A stretch of 64,000 nucleotides of DNA, taken from the NCBI GenBank assembly GCA_010405405.1, contig MU004231.1, forward strand, positions 2,595,249-2,659,248, given 5' to 3'. Position 1 is the first letter of the stretch. Every line of letters begins with the position of its first letter. The notes beneath the pieces are model-generated. The model did no database searches. It was given only the letters and a program-made list of their open reading frames with translations, and was not told where the DNA came from. Shown piece after piece: positions 1-10,014 of this stretch. Position numbers and translations under genes: made by a program. Origin of the DNA: Microthyrium microscopicum (lineage: Eukaryota; Ascomycota; Dothideomycetes; Microthyriales; Microthyriaceae).

Positions 1-785
1 CAGCGAGAGAAATCAAATTACGACCAGAAAAAAATTAGCAGGTATGGTTACAATGACAGAAGTCCAGCTGAACGAGGGCAGACCACGATGCAATGCTCCC
101 ATGAGGCAAAGCAATGGGTGACTTGCAACATCCGGGAGCTGGTACATCTCGATTCCGGTTGTTGTTTCGGGCAAAAGATCCGATCATGGAATCTTGTTGG
201 TGCTGTTGAGAACAAGTTTCTTGCCTAGACGGGTCTGCGGACTGTTGCGTCTCAAGTCTGTCGGATGAATGGTCAAAAGCCAAGCTAGAGTAATTTTTGC
301 TTGACAAAGTTGATTGATTCTTCAGAGCGAGTTGTCTTGCAGTGGTAATATTGATTTATTCACGGCTCCCTCAAAGCTCATTTTCCTCATCCTATTCAAA
401 AGCAAATTCAAGAGCCGTTGAGTTGTAAAATCTTTGGTGAAGATCGCAGGTCAGGATGTTTCTGGAAGGGCATCTAGCATGACCGGGGGTCTTCAAGTCA
501 TCATGCATGGAGGTTTCAGATCCTTCTTCTCACCCAGTTGCGCATCTTCAGCCACCCCAATGCTCGAAACACATATTCTCTCCCGATGAAGCCAAACCTT
601 TTTGGCATACTGCCTTTAAGGTTTCGAGGGACTTCCGGGAAGATATAGCTAAGCAGGCATCGGATGGTGTCATAACCGGGAGCAGTCGATGCCACAGCAG
701 CCATTTCAAGGCTAGAGACTCCATGATTTCCGGTGTCGTGTCGCTTATCATTTATGATTGATGTGATGATACTGCGCGTGAGATT
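1..785. other. intergenic, no gene seen
   Basis: This is the left edge of the window, downstream of the CENP-X gene. Several short open frames overlap here on both strands, but none resembles a known family and none shows a convincing exon structure. A gene continuing from outside the window cannot be excluded. Confidence 0.4.
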
Positions 786-1394
786 TCAAAAATCCAGAAT
801 CAATTGCGGAGCTGCTTTCTCCAAATCTTCAACCTGTAGCCAAGTACCAGTCGCATCTCCACGGCCCTCAGCCTTGCTACTACTCTCATGACGGCTTCGA
901 GCTAGCGCTTCTTGAACGAACACTTTCATGTACATTTCCAATACGCCCATGGCTTCCTTGCCAACTCGCATGCTTTTGTCATCAAGACTTTGATGCAGTA
1001 TCTTTGCAAGGAGAGGCCGCGGTATAGAATGTTCAAGTTCATCAAGAGCTGCTCCAGGATTAGCACATGCTGCTGCTCGGGCGGTCGTGGACTGCCGTCG
1101 AGGAGTCGAAGGTCCAGCTCGAGATTGTGTAGTCGCTCTTCGGTTGGTGGTTGTAGAGGTGTCGATATCATCTTCCACATCGCTTCCGTAATCTTCATTA
1201 TCTTCATCTTCGTCCGAGTCGTTGATGGTCACTGCTGATGTCTTGCGATTGACCTTTGGCGCGGCCTTTGTTGAGGTTTTCTTTACAGGGCCTGACTTTT
1301 GGCCTTTGGGTGCGGAGTCTCCAGACGATACTCTGGTAGGAGGCTTGAATGGAAGCCGTCGCGGGCCGTCTCCATTAGATCGAACTGGCGGCAT
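786..1394 (-). CDS. CENP-X / Mhf2 histone-fold protein
   Basis: Single-exon gene of 202 residues. The last ~90 residues match the CENP-X (Mhf2) family: a histone fold beginning around IPRPLLAKILHQ, a long helix around GKEAMGVLEMYMKVFVQEAL, and the diagnostic ending VEDLEKAAPQLILDF. CENP-X pairs with CENP-S (Mhf1); the heterotetramer acts at the kinetochore as part of the CENP-T-W-S-X complex and with the FANCM/Mph1 helicase in fork repair. The first ~110 residues are low-complexity, basic then acidic (a DSDEDEDNEDYG-type stretch), and look disordered; such a long tail is common in filamentous fungi, while the vertebrate protein is only about 80 residues. The methionine at 1394 is the first in the frame. 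The gene is divergent from the wall-protein gene at 3012, with 1.6 kb between them. Confidence 0.82.
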   Translation of the reverse strand: MPPVRSNGDGPRRLPFKPPTRVSSGDSAPKGQKSGPVKKTSTKAAPKVNRKTSAVTINDSDEDEDNEDYGSDVEDDIDTSTTTNRRATTQSRAGPSTPRRQSTTARAAACANPGAALDELEHSIPRPLLAKILHQSLDDKSMRVGKEAMGVLEMYMKVFVQEALARSRHESSSKAEGRGDATGTWLQVEDLEKAAPQLILDF

Positions 1395-3011
1395 ATTGAA
1401 CGACTAGAGTATCCGACTGCTGATGTTTGGTCTGATACGATGTTAACTGTTTCCTGAAGCTTGTGATTGCAGTTTGGAAGAGCTTAGAGCGCGACGCGTT
1501 ATTGGAAAGCGCGCAGTCACGTGTGGTCAGATGCACCTTCCTCTTATCTTCTTGTGTTCTCGTCAACGGTCACGACTTCTCTCAGTCTAACGACTCTTGC
1601 TATATTTTTTTTTGCATGTGTTGATTCATCATCCATACTGCATCAACTCATCACTTTTGCAACTTATAGTGCGGCTTCTTTCCCATCATTGAGAGTAAGG
1701 CCGATATGCCATTCTAGGGCAAGCATCAAACGAGGACTTCTGAGCTGTTGCGCGCTCGTGCTCCAGAAGTTTATCCATCGTTGTCCTTCTCAAAACAAAA
1801 GTTGGATCTCGATCGGTGTGACTTGAGCATATGTATATCAGATCATAATAGGCCTTTTGCGTCATCATTTTCTACAAATTCTGAAACCACACCATCTGAG
1901 TTGGCAAGATGGACCGCGAAGGGCGCAGGTTTGTTGTCTGCTAAGCTTTTGGAGCCCTCTGCTTGGCTGATTCTCTTTAATTGAAGCAAACGGCTAAATC
2001 TGGGGCAGGGGCAATCCCTCGGGGGAAAAGGGACGGCTACACTACAATCGAGATGCAATTTCCCATAATTCAACGTCCGTAATTGAGTTTACTGTGATCA
2101 CTGCCGGATGCATGGAAGGTCGCCATTTAACCCTCTTGCCGTCTGGACAAATACTGGGACGGAGCTTAGTTCATGCAAGGCACTGACTATACAGAGAAAT
2201 AAGGTCATTTCACTTGACGGTGGTAGGTTTCAGCGTTGGTAATAACTATCATTTTGTCCACTCGTACTACATACCGGCATACTGTATAACTGCTTCAACA
2301 GTTGTTACCAGCTGCCCGTGGAGCAAGTAAAGAAAAGGCATGTGCTTGAACACTTCTTGTGGCTGGTAAAGTGTCTCGTGTAACTCCAAATGCGGGCAGA
2401 TGTGGCAAGATCTTCCAAGTTTAAGTATTTGTGATGCTGATTTGGGTTTGGGAAAGAGGCTGGTCAGAATGCTATGCTGGACAAGGGCAAACGAAGAAGT
2501 ATTTGGCGAACTAAATAATAATAGGTTTTCAACTTTGGAAGGTTCCCAGGACGGTTCATTCCCGGGTCATGTTAAGGAGAGCCTCTCTTTGATTGCTCTT
2601 ATATGAGCCATCATCGACCTTCCCGCCTCTAGTTCACTTCACCGTTACCATCCACAAAAGAGATATCAATATCCTGACGCCGATCTGAGTGGCTCCCCTG
2701 CATATTCACCTGTGCCTCTTTCTGTTAATTTTGTCTTCATCTTGATCCGACAAAGGTGTTGTTGTTGCAACTTGCAAACTGGGGAGGAAACCACGACTTT
2801 GTCCACCCACCACCACCACCAAGAAAGGCAGTCGCTACACACCTGCCAACCCAACGTTACTTCCCATTCAACGTTACCACGCAATAACCCTCTTCTCCCC
2901 GTACTGCCTTTGAGAGCCTGCATTCCCCTCTCAACAACATCAACCATCTTACAACAACCGACTCTTGTTCTTCTATTAATCACTAATTCCAACATCCTCA
3001 ACACCATCAAA
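1395..3011. other. divergent intergenic region
   Basis: This 1.6-kb region separates the CENP-X gene (-) and the PIR-like wall-protein gene (+). The last ~300 bp before 3012 are C/T- and CCA-rich, the usual look of a fungal 5' leader just before a highly expressed secreted-protein gene. I see no coding exon that fits a known family. Confidence 0.5.
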
Positions 3012-3952
3012 ATGCGCTTCGCACTGGTTGTGTCCGCATTGGCACTAGCTGTTACAGCTACTCCTCAAGGCGTCACGCAGTACATTGCACCCCCAGGCAA
3101 CGCACCAGCAGGATGCAAAAAGTCCATGGACGGCAAATACGAGCTGTCAGTCGAGCCGTTAGGTCCAAAGACCAAGAGAATGTCCTTCGATGCGGTATGA
3201 CATGCATGTTCGGTTTCGTTTCAAGCATTGTAGCTAACTTGTGCTCCTAGCAAAAAATGCTTCAAGTCAATCTGATTAAGGGTACATTGACTGATGACCT
3301 TGCTCGCACCGGATACATCGCAGACAACTACCAATTCCAGTTCGACGGCCCTCCTCAGGTAAGAAGCATACATGTACTGCAAAGAGTTGCCTACTGACTG
3401 TGATACCAGGCTGGCGCTCTCTACACCGGTGGCTGGACTCTCTGTAACAATGGCTCTCTCGCCCTCGGTTCCTCCACCGTCTTCTACCAATGCCTAAGTG
3501 GCTCCTTCTACAACCTCTACGATCGCTGGTGGGCAAGTCAGTGCAATCCTATTAATATTGTCGCGCATGCCGTCGCCGGTCCCGAAGTTTCCTCGGTCAG
3601 CTTGTCTAGTGATGCTTCTCTCATCCCCGCGTCTTCAGGAAGTCCATCCTCCTCAGGCGGCGCCGCCAAAGCAACAAGCGATGCAATGGGTGGAATGACC
3701 ATGAGTGGTGGAAGTATGGAACCCACAGCCGACAGCTCACTTCTGTCCGCTTCTGCTACCACTTCTGGCACTTCGGCAACTGGTCTCAATCGATCGATCT
3801 CGCCTTCAGCTTCCGTGACTACAGCTCCAAAGGCATCTGCAGTAAAGGCGAGCGCAGCAAGCGCGACCTCCAACGGGGCCGTTCCGGCTCAAGGTAGCGG
3901 GGCCTCAAAAGCTGCGCTATTACTGGGCTTATTCGGTATGATGGTCGCATAA
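3012..3952 (+). CDS. PIR-like GPI-anchored cell-wall protein
   Basis: Three exons, 3012-3194, 3251-3358 and 3410-3952, give 277 residues. Both introns (56 and 51 bp) have good GT...AG borders and keep frame. A signal peptide (MRFALVVSALALAVTA) is followed by a module matching the C-terminal domain of PIR/covalently linked wall mannoproteins: GCK near the start, then FQFDGPPQAGALYTGGW and FYQCLSGSFYNLYD before a final cysteine (WASQC). After it comes about 150 residues rich in Ser, Thr, Ala and Gly, ending in a hydrophobic tail (AALLLGLFGMMVA), as expected for a GPI-anchored, heavily O-glycosylated wall protein. The Gln-rich internal PIR repeats of the yeast proteins are absent, so alkali-labile linkage to glucan is not implied. 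Its role in the wall is inferred from the family. Confidence 0.85.
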
Positions 3953-4586
3953 AATGATGTTCGAGTTTAGGATTCTTCTTGTATTACGTATGGCTTATAG
4001 AATGTGTCCATAGCAAGGGGGTTTCATTGATTGTTCATTTTCTACCATGAGCGTAGACTAATTCAGTTTACGATATACAGCTGACTGGCTTAGTTGAATC
4101 AAGCTAGATTTTCACTTCAAGTGGTGCCTTTCGGGTTTGTGAGTCGTGACGATTCCCCTCTTAGTCAACAGTGATATAGGTATCAAATATATTAGAAAGT
4201 TTGAACACTGTCCAACAGCTGGGCCGTCATGAGGCTCTTGAGCAGACTGTCAACTGTCAACGCACTATACTCTACATCAGGATTTCATACCGTCTTAAGG
4301 CTGTCATTGCTTGAGTGCCTTGCACTAGTTATGCAAGAGGTTGATCATACAGAAGCTGATTGGATGCGGTTGCTGTGAGGCTGAAGGAGCTTCCCCATGA
4401 AATTTGGACCCTCTAGAATCTTCGCTTGGTGGGGCCACCAATGTTTAAAGCTCCTCTCCCTTTTCAGACCCTTTGAGCCCACCGAACTTTGTTTGTTTCT
4501 ACGCATGCTATTTCGATACACATAATCGCATACATCCCTTCATTTCATCTTCATAGCAGAGCGAACCGAAGGTAATAACGACGAAG
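3953..4586. other. intergenic / promoter of the cyclophilin gene
   Basis: No gene is seen. The last 200 bp hold a CCAAT-type box in reverse (GATTGG near 4358) and a heat-shock-element-like sequence at 4411, followed by a C/T-rich leader before the cyclophilin start. Confidence 0.5.
4411..4423. promoter_or_regulatory. heat-shock-element-like site
   Basis: CTCTAGAATCTTC can be read as three alternating 5-bp units (nTC..GAA..TTC) with one mismatch in the first unit. It lies about 165 bp before the ATG of the Cyp40 gene. Yeast CPR6 is a known Hsf1 target, so the placement makes sense, but a 13-bp match can occur by chance. Confidence 0.35.
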
Positions 4587-5835
4587 ATGTCCTCCGATTC
4601 AGCTTCGAAGCGACCGCGTGTCTTTTTCGACATCACAATTGGCAAGGCAGATGCTGGTCGCATTGTCTTCGAGCTTTACAATGATAGTATGCGCTTTTCC
4701 CAGCTATGATGGACGTTTTCAAAAGCTTGCATTACGCTGACTCAAATATCTCTAGTTGTTCCAAAGACTGCCGAAAACTTTCGAGCGCTGTGCACTGGTG
4801 AGAAGGGAAAAGGCACAAACGAGGAAGGCAAACCGTTGCACTACAAAGGCTCCATATTCCATCGAATAATCAAAGACTTTATGTGCCAGGGTGGAGACTT
4901 TACAAAGTTTAATGGCACTGGAGGAGAGTCGATCTATGGCGAAAAGTTTGAGGATGAGAATTTTGAGAAAAAGCATACGAAGCCATTCCTTTTGTCTATG
5001 GCCAATGCTGGCCCAGGTTGGTATTCTTGATCGATCGTCGTAGAGTGAGAACTGACTGGGACGGTATGTAGGCACCAACGGCTCCCAATTCTTCATCACA
5101 ACTGTGTCCACCCCACATCTCGACAACAAACACGTCGTCTTTGGCGAAGTGCTCAACGGCAAGGCCCTTGTTCGGACGATCGAAGCTTCCGAGACCGATT
5201 CATCCGACAAGCCCAAAGATGATATAACTATCGCAGACTGCGGCGAATTGACAGGCGACGACTATGAGCAAGCGACCAAGAAGACAGTGGATGCATTTGG
5301 CGACAAATATGAAGAGTTCCCACAAGATTTCGCGGATGAGATCTCGGCAACAGATGCTCTCAAGATTGCCACCGAGCTCAAGGAGATGGGCAACAAGGCC
5401 TTTCAAAGCAAAGACCCCAAGACTGCGCTCAACAAGTACCAAAAAGCCTTGCGATATCTGACGGAGACCAACGATCCGACCCAGGGAGAACCAGAGTCGC
5501 TTGGTCAGGACATGAACACTCTCAAATTTACTCTATACAACAACTCTGCGCTCATGCAGATTAAGACGAATGATTATAATGGTGCTATCAAGAACGCTTC
5601 TGCTGCACTCAATGTCACAGGTGCTTCACCAGAGCAGAAAGGTAAAGCGTATTACCGACGAGCATTGGCACGTGGAGCAAAGAAGTCGGATGATGAGGCA
5701 TTGGCAGATTTGGATGAGGCTCTCAAATTGGTGCCAAATGATGCTGGTGTTAAGACTGAGCATGCGAGTGTCAAGAAGCGGCTGGCCGAGTTCAAGAAGA
5801 AGGAGAAGGCTGCTTACTCCAAATTCTTCTCTTGA
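4587..5835 (+). CDS. Cyclophilin-40 (Cpr6-type) peptidyl-prolyl isomerase
   Basis: Exons 4587-4686, 4756-5016 and 5072-5835 give 374 residues, the usual Cyp40 length. An N-terminal cyclophilin domain (about residues 13-175) shows [15 protein letters not shown], the catalytic Arg in [22 protein letters not shown] and HVVFGEV. A C-terminal region with TPR repeats (about 220-360) shows [38 protein letters not shown] and [20 protein letters not shown]. Cyp40 binds the C-terminal MEEVD of Hsp90 through the TPRs and acts as a co-chaperone and prolyl isomerase. The position held by Trp in cyclophilin A is His here ([13 protein letters not shown]), the known Cyp40 substitution that lowers cyclosporin binding. 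A heat-shock-like element lies upstream. Confidence 0.95.
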
Positions 5836-6449
5836 TTGATGAATCGAGTCGAATGCCGTTGGTCTCAAAACCACAAAGTGGACAAAAGACGGCGTGAACC
5901 CAGTATCTTTTCAGCCTGGCGAAAGGTGTTTACGTGTGTCTTTTGCTGAGTTATTTTGAATAGTCGAACCGAGTTAGACAACCATTGAGATCTAATAACG
6001 AAAGCAGTATTTCAAAACTTTCGGGACGAACGCTCTTAGATGTTGAGGAGAAAGTAGTAGTGATAATGTAGCGAATCATTACCGTAACACCTGCGCGACC
6101 GGCGTCTTTACGTAGACCCGCAGATGCTCAACAATATGCTCGAATGTCAAATAAGCATTCGTGCTTCGCACAAGATCGGTCGATCAAAACTTCTATTTGG
6201 AATTATCAAGAGCTACTAGTGAAACAACACCATGAATACTTTTGTACAAAAGGAACTGCTGCAACCGCAAGTTCAAAAATCAATGACGAAGATATTACAT
6301 CACAGACCCAGATCGACTCTCAAGATCTATTTGAACCATTTCAGCATACCGCAGTTTTGACATATGATTCTCTTAACTTTTGAGTCCGGGGTCAACAACT
6401 TTTCTTGGATATTAGACAAGTCGCGCCATAGACAACTGGCGCCAAAAAC
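5836..6449. other. intergenic, no gene seen
   Basis: This is the spacer between two tandem plus-strand genes, with the cyclophilin 3' end on the left and the catalase-like leader on the right. A 79-codon frame at 6144 has no recognisable content. Confidence 0.5.
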
Positions 6450-7520
6450 ATGTCCAGATACGTTGCTTTTGACGATCCATCGGTCGAACCAGATGTCCCC
6501 TCTGAATCAACCAAAATCAACGAACTCCAATCAATTATTCAATCTACTCAGTACAAAAACTTTGCCCAGCATCGCCATTGCTTCCGCGGCACCCATGTCA
6601 AAACCCAAGCCGTCGTCAAGGGCGTTCTCACCATCAAGCCTAACCTGCCAGAAGAGCTCGCTCAAGGTCTCGCCTCACCTCAGAATGCATTGCAGCCTCA
6701 TCCAATAGCGATTCGTTTCGCCAATGAGCCTTCTTTCCTGCAAGATGACAAAAGCCCCGGGCCGAGAGGAATGGGAATGAAGGTCTTCAACGTCCTCGGA
6801 GATTATTTGGAGGGTCCCGGCCAGGAAACTCATACGCAAGATCTCACTTTCAACAATGCGCCAATGTTAGAATTGGGCGATGTCAACCGATGTTTGGAGA
6901 TATTCCGTATTCGCGAACGGAACTTTCTGCAGCCAGAAAAGATTGACGGTGAACTAAAGAAGCGATCAGATTACCAGGTGCAAAAGGCCCCCATGGAGTT
7001 ACCCAACCATCATTTCCTTGCCTATACAATGTATTCGCAATCTGCGTACCGATGGGGGCCATACATAGCAAAGTACGCGCTATTTCCGGTTAAGCAGTCA
7101 CAAAAGGATCTCGCCGAGTCGCACAAGATTACGGACAAGAGCGATTTTGACCAGCATTCCACCTGGCTGCGAGAGCACTTTGAGACCATGAGCGCGGAAT
7201 ATGATCTTCGTGTCCAGTTATGTGAGAACCTAGAACAGCAGTCCGTTGAGGACACAACGATGGAGTGGGACGAAAAGAAGTATCCATTCCAGACTGTTGG
7301 GACCGTCACCATCCCGGCACAAGATAGTTTTACTGCTGCAAGAAGAGTATTCTGGGAGGAGAGGATGAGATTGAATGTTTGGTGGGGTTTGGAAACTATG
7401 AGACCATTGGGAAGTGTCAATCGGTTGAGGAAGGAGGTATATGCTGCGAGCAGGACTGTCAGGGAGAATATGAATGTACTGAGAACGACGGATATCAAGA
7501 CCTTGGATGAGATTCCTTGA
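6450..7520 (+). CDS. short catalase-like haem protein
   Basis: Single exon of 356 residues, much shorter than a true catalase (~480-700) and in the range of the short SrpA-like catalase-related proteins. The distal-His region is visible as HCFRGTHVKTQAVVKGVLTI (candidate His49). It is followed by IAIRFANEPSFLQDD and GPRGMGMKVFNVLGD, which correspond to the catalase VRFSTV.....DPRGFAVKF block, then DLTFNNAPMLELGD, where catalase has QDFLTNNHP. The second half has YSQSAYRWGPYIAKYALFPV, typical of this short subfamily. The family binds haem b and shows weak peroxidase or catalase activity; the in vivo substrate in fungi is not known. No peroxisomal SKL tail or signal peptide is evident (ends TLDEIP). 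Confidence 0.8.
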   Translation: MSRYVAFDDPSVEPDVPSESTKINELQSIIQSTQYKNFAQHRHCFRGTHVKTQAVVKGVLTIKPNLPEELAQGLASPQNALQPHPIAIRFANEPSFLQDDKSPGPRGMGMKVFNVLGDYLEGPGQETHTQDLTFNNAPMLELGDVNRCLEIFRIRERNFLQPEKIDGELKKRSDYQVQKAPMELPNHHFLAYTMYSQSAYRWGPYIAKYALFPVKQSQKDLAESHKITDKSDFDQHSTWLREHFETMSAEYDLRVQLCENLEQQSVEDTTMEWDEKKYPFQTVGTVTIPAQDSFTAARRVFWEERMRLNVWWGLETMRPLGSVNRLRKEVYAASRTVRENMNVLRTTDIKTLDEIP

Positions 7521-7766
7521 CCTGTTCTATCCAGAAGGAGGTATAAAATCCGAATGGATACACCATAGACGACTAATATACAGGTCTCAGCAATAGAACC
7601 CAAGTAATGACCCTTCATAAAATACACAGGACCTATATGTTCAAGAAGAAACTATGGCCAGTCATGACCCCAGTATCCGTAGGTCGCAGAGACAAAAACA
7701 TGCTCAAAATACTGGACGAGAATTGTACAAAACCTTAAATCATCTCAAAATAAAAGCAAAAAGTTT

Positions 7767-7789
7767 ACCACATACCTCAGGTATGTGGT
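7767..7789. repeat. perfect inverted repeat, 11-bp arms
   Basis: Arms ACCACATACCT and AGGTATGTGGT are separated by one base. It lies about 250 bp after the catalase-like stop codon. It could be a transcript 3'-end structure or the footprint of a small mobile element; the sequence does not decide. Confidence 0.6.
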
Positions 7790-7793
7790 TATG

Positions 7794-7814
7794 AAAACCA
7801 GATGAGCTGGTTTT
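7794..7814. repeat. inverted repeat, 8-bp arms
   Basis: Arms AAAACCAG and CTGGTTTT with a 5-base loop start only four bases after the previous palindrome. Two perfect hairpins side by side are unusual for this otherwise plain spacer. Confidence 0.5.
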
Positions 7815-8570
7815 ACAAATCATTTTTAGCCTTAACGCGGTTCGAACCTGTGGGTTCAGAATATCTCTTCGTTTAGCACGGGTTGGACTACTCCCTTGAA
7901 TTTACACATCGGGTTAGCTCCATCAGCTCTTTCGAGATTCGAGGGATGGGAAACCGTCTTCTGCGACCTTGATTTTTATCCTAAAAGGATAACAGTAAAT
8001 CTCAGAGTACTTGAATATATACAACACGCAGATACCATAAATCTATCATGAGCCATATTTCAATATTCCTTAACCAACCATGATTAAACCCTTGAGTGCA
8101 TAAATAAAATTGAAGAGAGGTGAAATGTAAATATAATTTTGGTATATAAGCACAATTATATTGACGAACTACAGAGCAATTTTCCGGGAAGGAGGCTTTA
8201 CATGAGCTGTGATTTTAAATACGTCTAAGGGTTGAGTCAAACTCGTACCATGAAGAAGATGAGACCAAATGAATTTATGTCATGATGAATTGTCAGGCTC
8301 TGAGTAGAGAGGTGGTTCAGACAAGGCTGAACACAAGGCTGTACTCTGATATGATTGGCTAAATTACGACACCAGGGGCCGCGCATCTGCACTTTCACGC
8401 TCGAAAGCTCTCCCAAGCAACTTCCCAATTCTAAACAACGAACCCACCACAAAAACAGCTTCCCACAGCTTCCCAATTTAAAATCTCCATGCTCAAGCTA
8501 ATACTCACCGCTCGCTAATTCCTCCCAAATCAACCTTTCACACTAAAGCCGCTCTCCTCTTCTCACCGTC

Positions 8571-10014
8571 ATGTCCGTCAACACGCGTCTCGTGAACGCG
8601 CCAATCGTTCTCGACAATGGTAGCGGTACCATTCGCGCCGGATTTGCAGGCGAAGATGTCCCCAAATGCTACTTCCCAGCCTACGTTGGCCGGCCGAAAC
8701 ACGTACGAGCTATGGCCGGTGCCATGGAAGGCGACATTCTAGTAGGCGCACGCGCGCAAGGTGAAGTGCGTGGGCTGCTTAAGATTAGCTATCCGCTGGA
8801 GCACGGAATAGTCACAGACTGGGACGACATGGAGCGCATATGGCAATACGTGTATGCTGAAGGACTAAAGACACTGAGTGAAGATGTATGATCCCACCCC
8901 TTGCTGTAAAAATCCTGTTGGTTAGGAAGAGAAAGCTAATGGCTGAAATATAGCATCCAGTGTTATTAACAGAACCACCACTAAATCCACGGAGTAATCG
9001 AGAAACGGCGGCGCAGATACTGTTCGAGACGTTTAATGTACCGGCTCTGTACACATCGATCCAAGCCGTTCTATCATTATATGCATCTGGACGCACGACG
9101 GGAATTGTGCTGGATGCTGGAGATGGGGTGTCGCATGCGGTACCCGTGTACAATGGTTTTGCGATACAAAACAGCATTCGGCGAATAGACGTGGCGGGAC
9201 GCGATGTTACAGAGAACCTACAGAAGCACTTGCGGCGAGCTGGCTACGTATTCCACACAAGCGCAGAGAAGGAGATTGTGCGCATAATGAAGGAGAAGAT
9301 TAGCTATGTCGCGCTGGATCCGATCAAGGAAGAAAAGGACTTCAACTCGAGGTCAGCGAGAACAGAGGAGCTCAAGATTGAGTATCCGCTACCTGATGGA
9401 AAGACGATAAAGGTAAAGACCTCTCAAACCGGCGTTGTTGGCGAGTAGCGCAGGTTTACTAACGTGGTTGATTACAGCTCGGTCAGGAACGCTTCTGGGC
9501 ACCTGAAATCCTCTTCAATCCTGAACTCATCGGCCTCGAATACCCTGGCGTTCACCAAATAGTCGTCGACTCTATTCACCGTACAGACATGGACCTGCGA
9601 AAGAGCTTATTTGGCAGCATCGTGCTGTCTGGTGGCTCCACGTTGACCAAGGGCTTCGGTGACCGACTGCTGCACGAGCTGCAGCGATTGGCAGTCAAGG
9701 ATATGAAGATTAAGATTTTTGCGCCGCCCGAGCGGAAGTACACGACGTGGACAGGCGGCAGCATTCTGGCGGGCTTGAGCACATTCAAAAAGGTACGTCT
9801 CTCTTTTCACGATAAATTTTGGCACTACTGTACGAGTGCTTTTGCTGCAGTTTGTTGTCATCAACTATACCTGGTCTGGAAGCTATGTCGATCGTTTTAA
9901 GCCAAGAAATGGAAGATGAGAAAATATCATACACTAACAAAGCTATTGCAGATGTGGGTCGACAAGGATGAGTGGCAGGAAAATCCAGATATTATTCATA
10001 CGAAATTTGCATAG
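8571..10014 (+). CDS. Actin-related protein Arp1 (centractin, dynactin filament subunit)
   Basis: Exons 8571-8885, 8954-9412, 9478-9792 and 9952-10014 join in frame to 383 residues, the family length (~380). The start [20 protein letters not shown], the block [19 protein letters not shown], then [34 protein letters not shown] and the end [23 protein letters not shown] match Arp1 rather than conventional actin or Arp2/3 subunits. Arp1 forms the short filament of dynactin, which links cytoplasmic dynein to cargo; loss in Neurospora (ro-4) causes ropy growth and nuclear-distribution defects. The third intron (159 bp) is longer than the rest and has a clear ACTAAC branch site near 9932. Confidence 0.96.

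Larger units (their letters stand above)
7521..8570. other. intergenic with two hairpins
   Basis: A 1-kb spacer holds two adjacent inverted repeats (7767-7789 and 7794-7814) and, next to them, a palindromic GGTTCGAACC resembling a tRNA B box, without the rest of a tRNA. The 7980-8230 part is A/T-rich. The last 100 bp before 8571 are C/T-rich leader for the Arp1 gene. Confidence 0.45.

Noticed and set aside
7840-7930. Possible tRNA (GGTTCGAACC looks like a T-loop/B box)
   Set aside because: No A box, no pairing acceptor stem and no cloverleaf on either strand.
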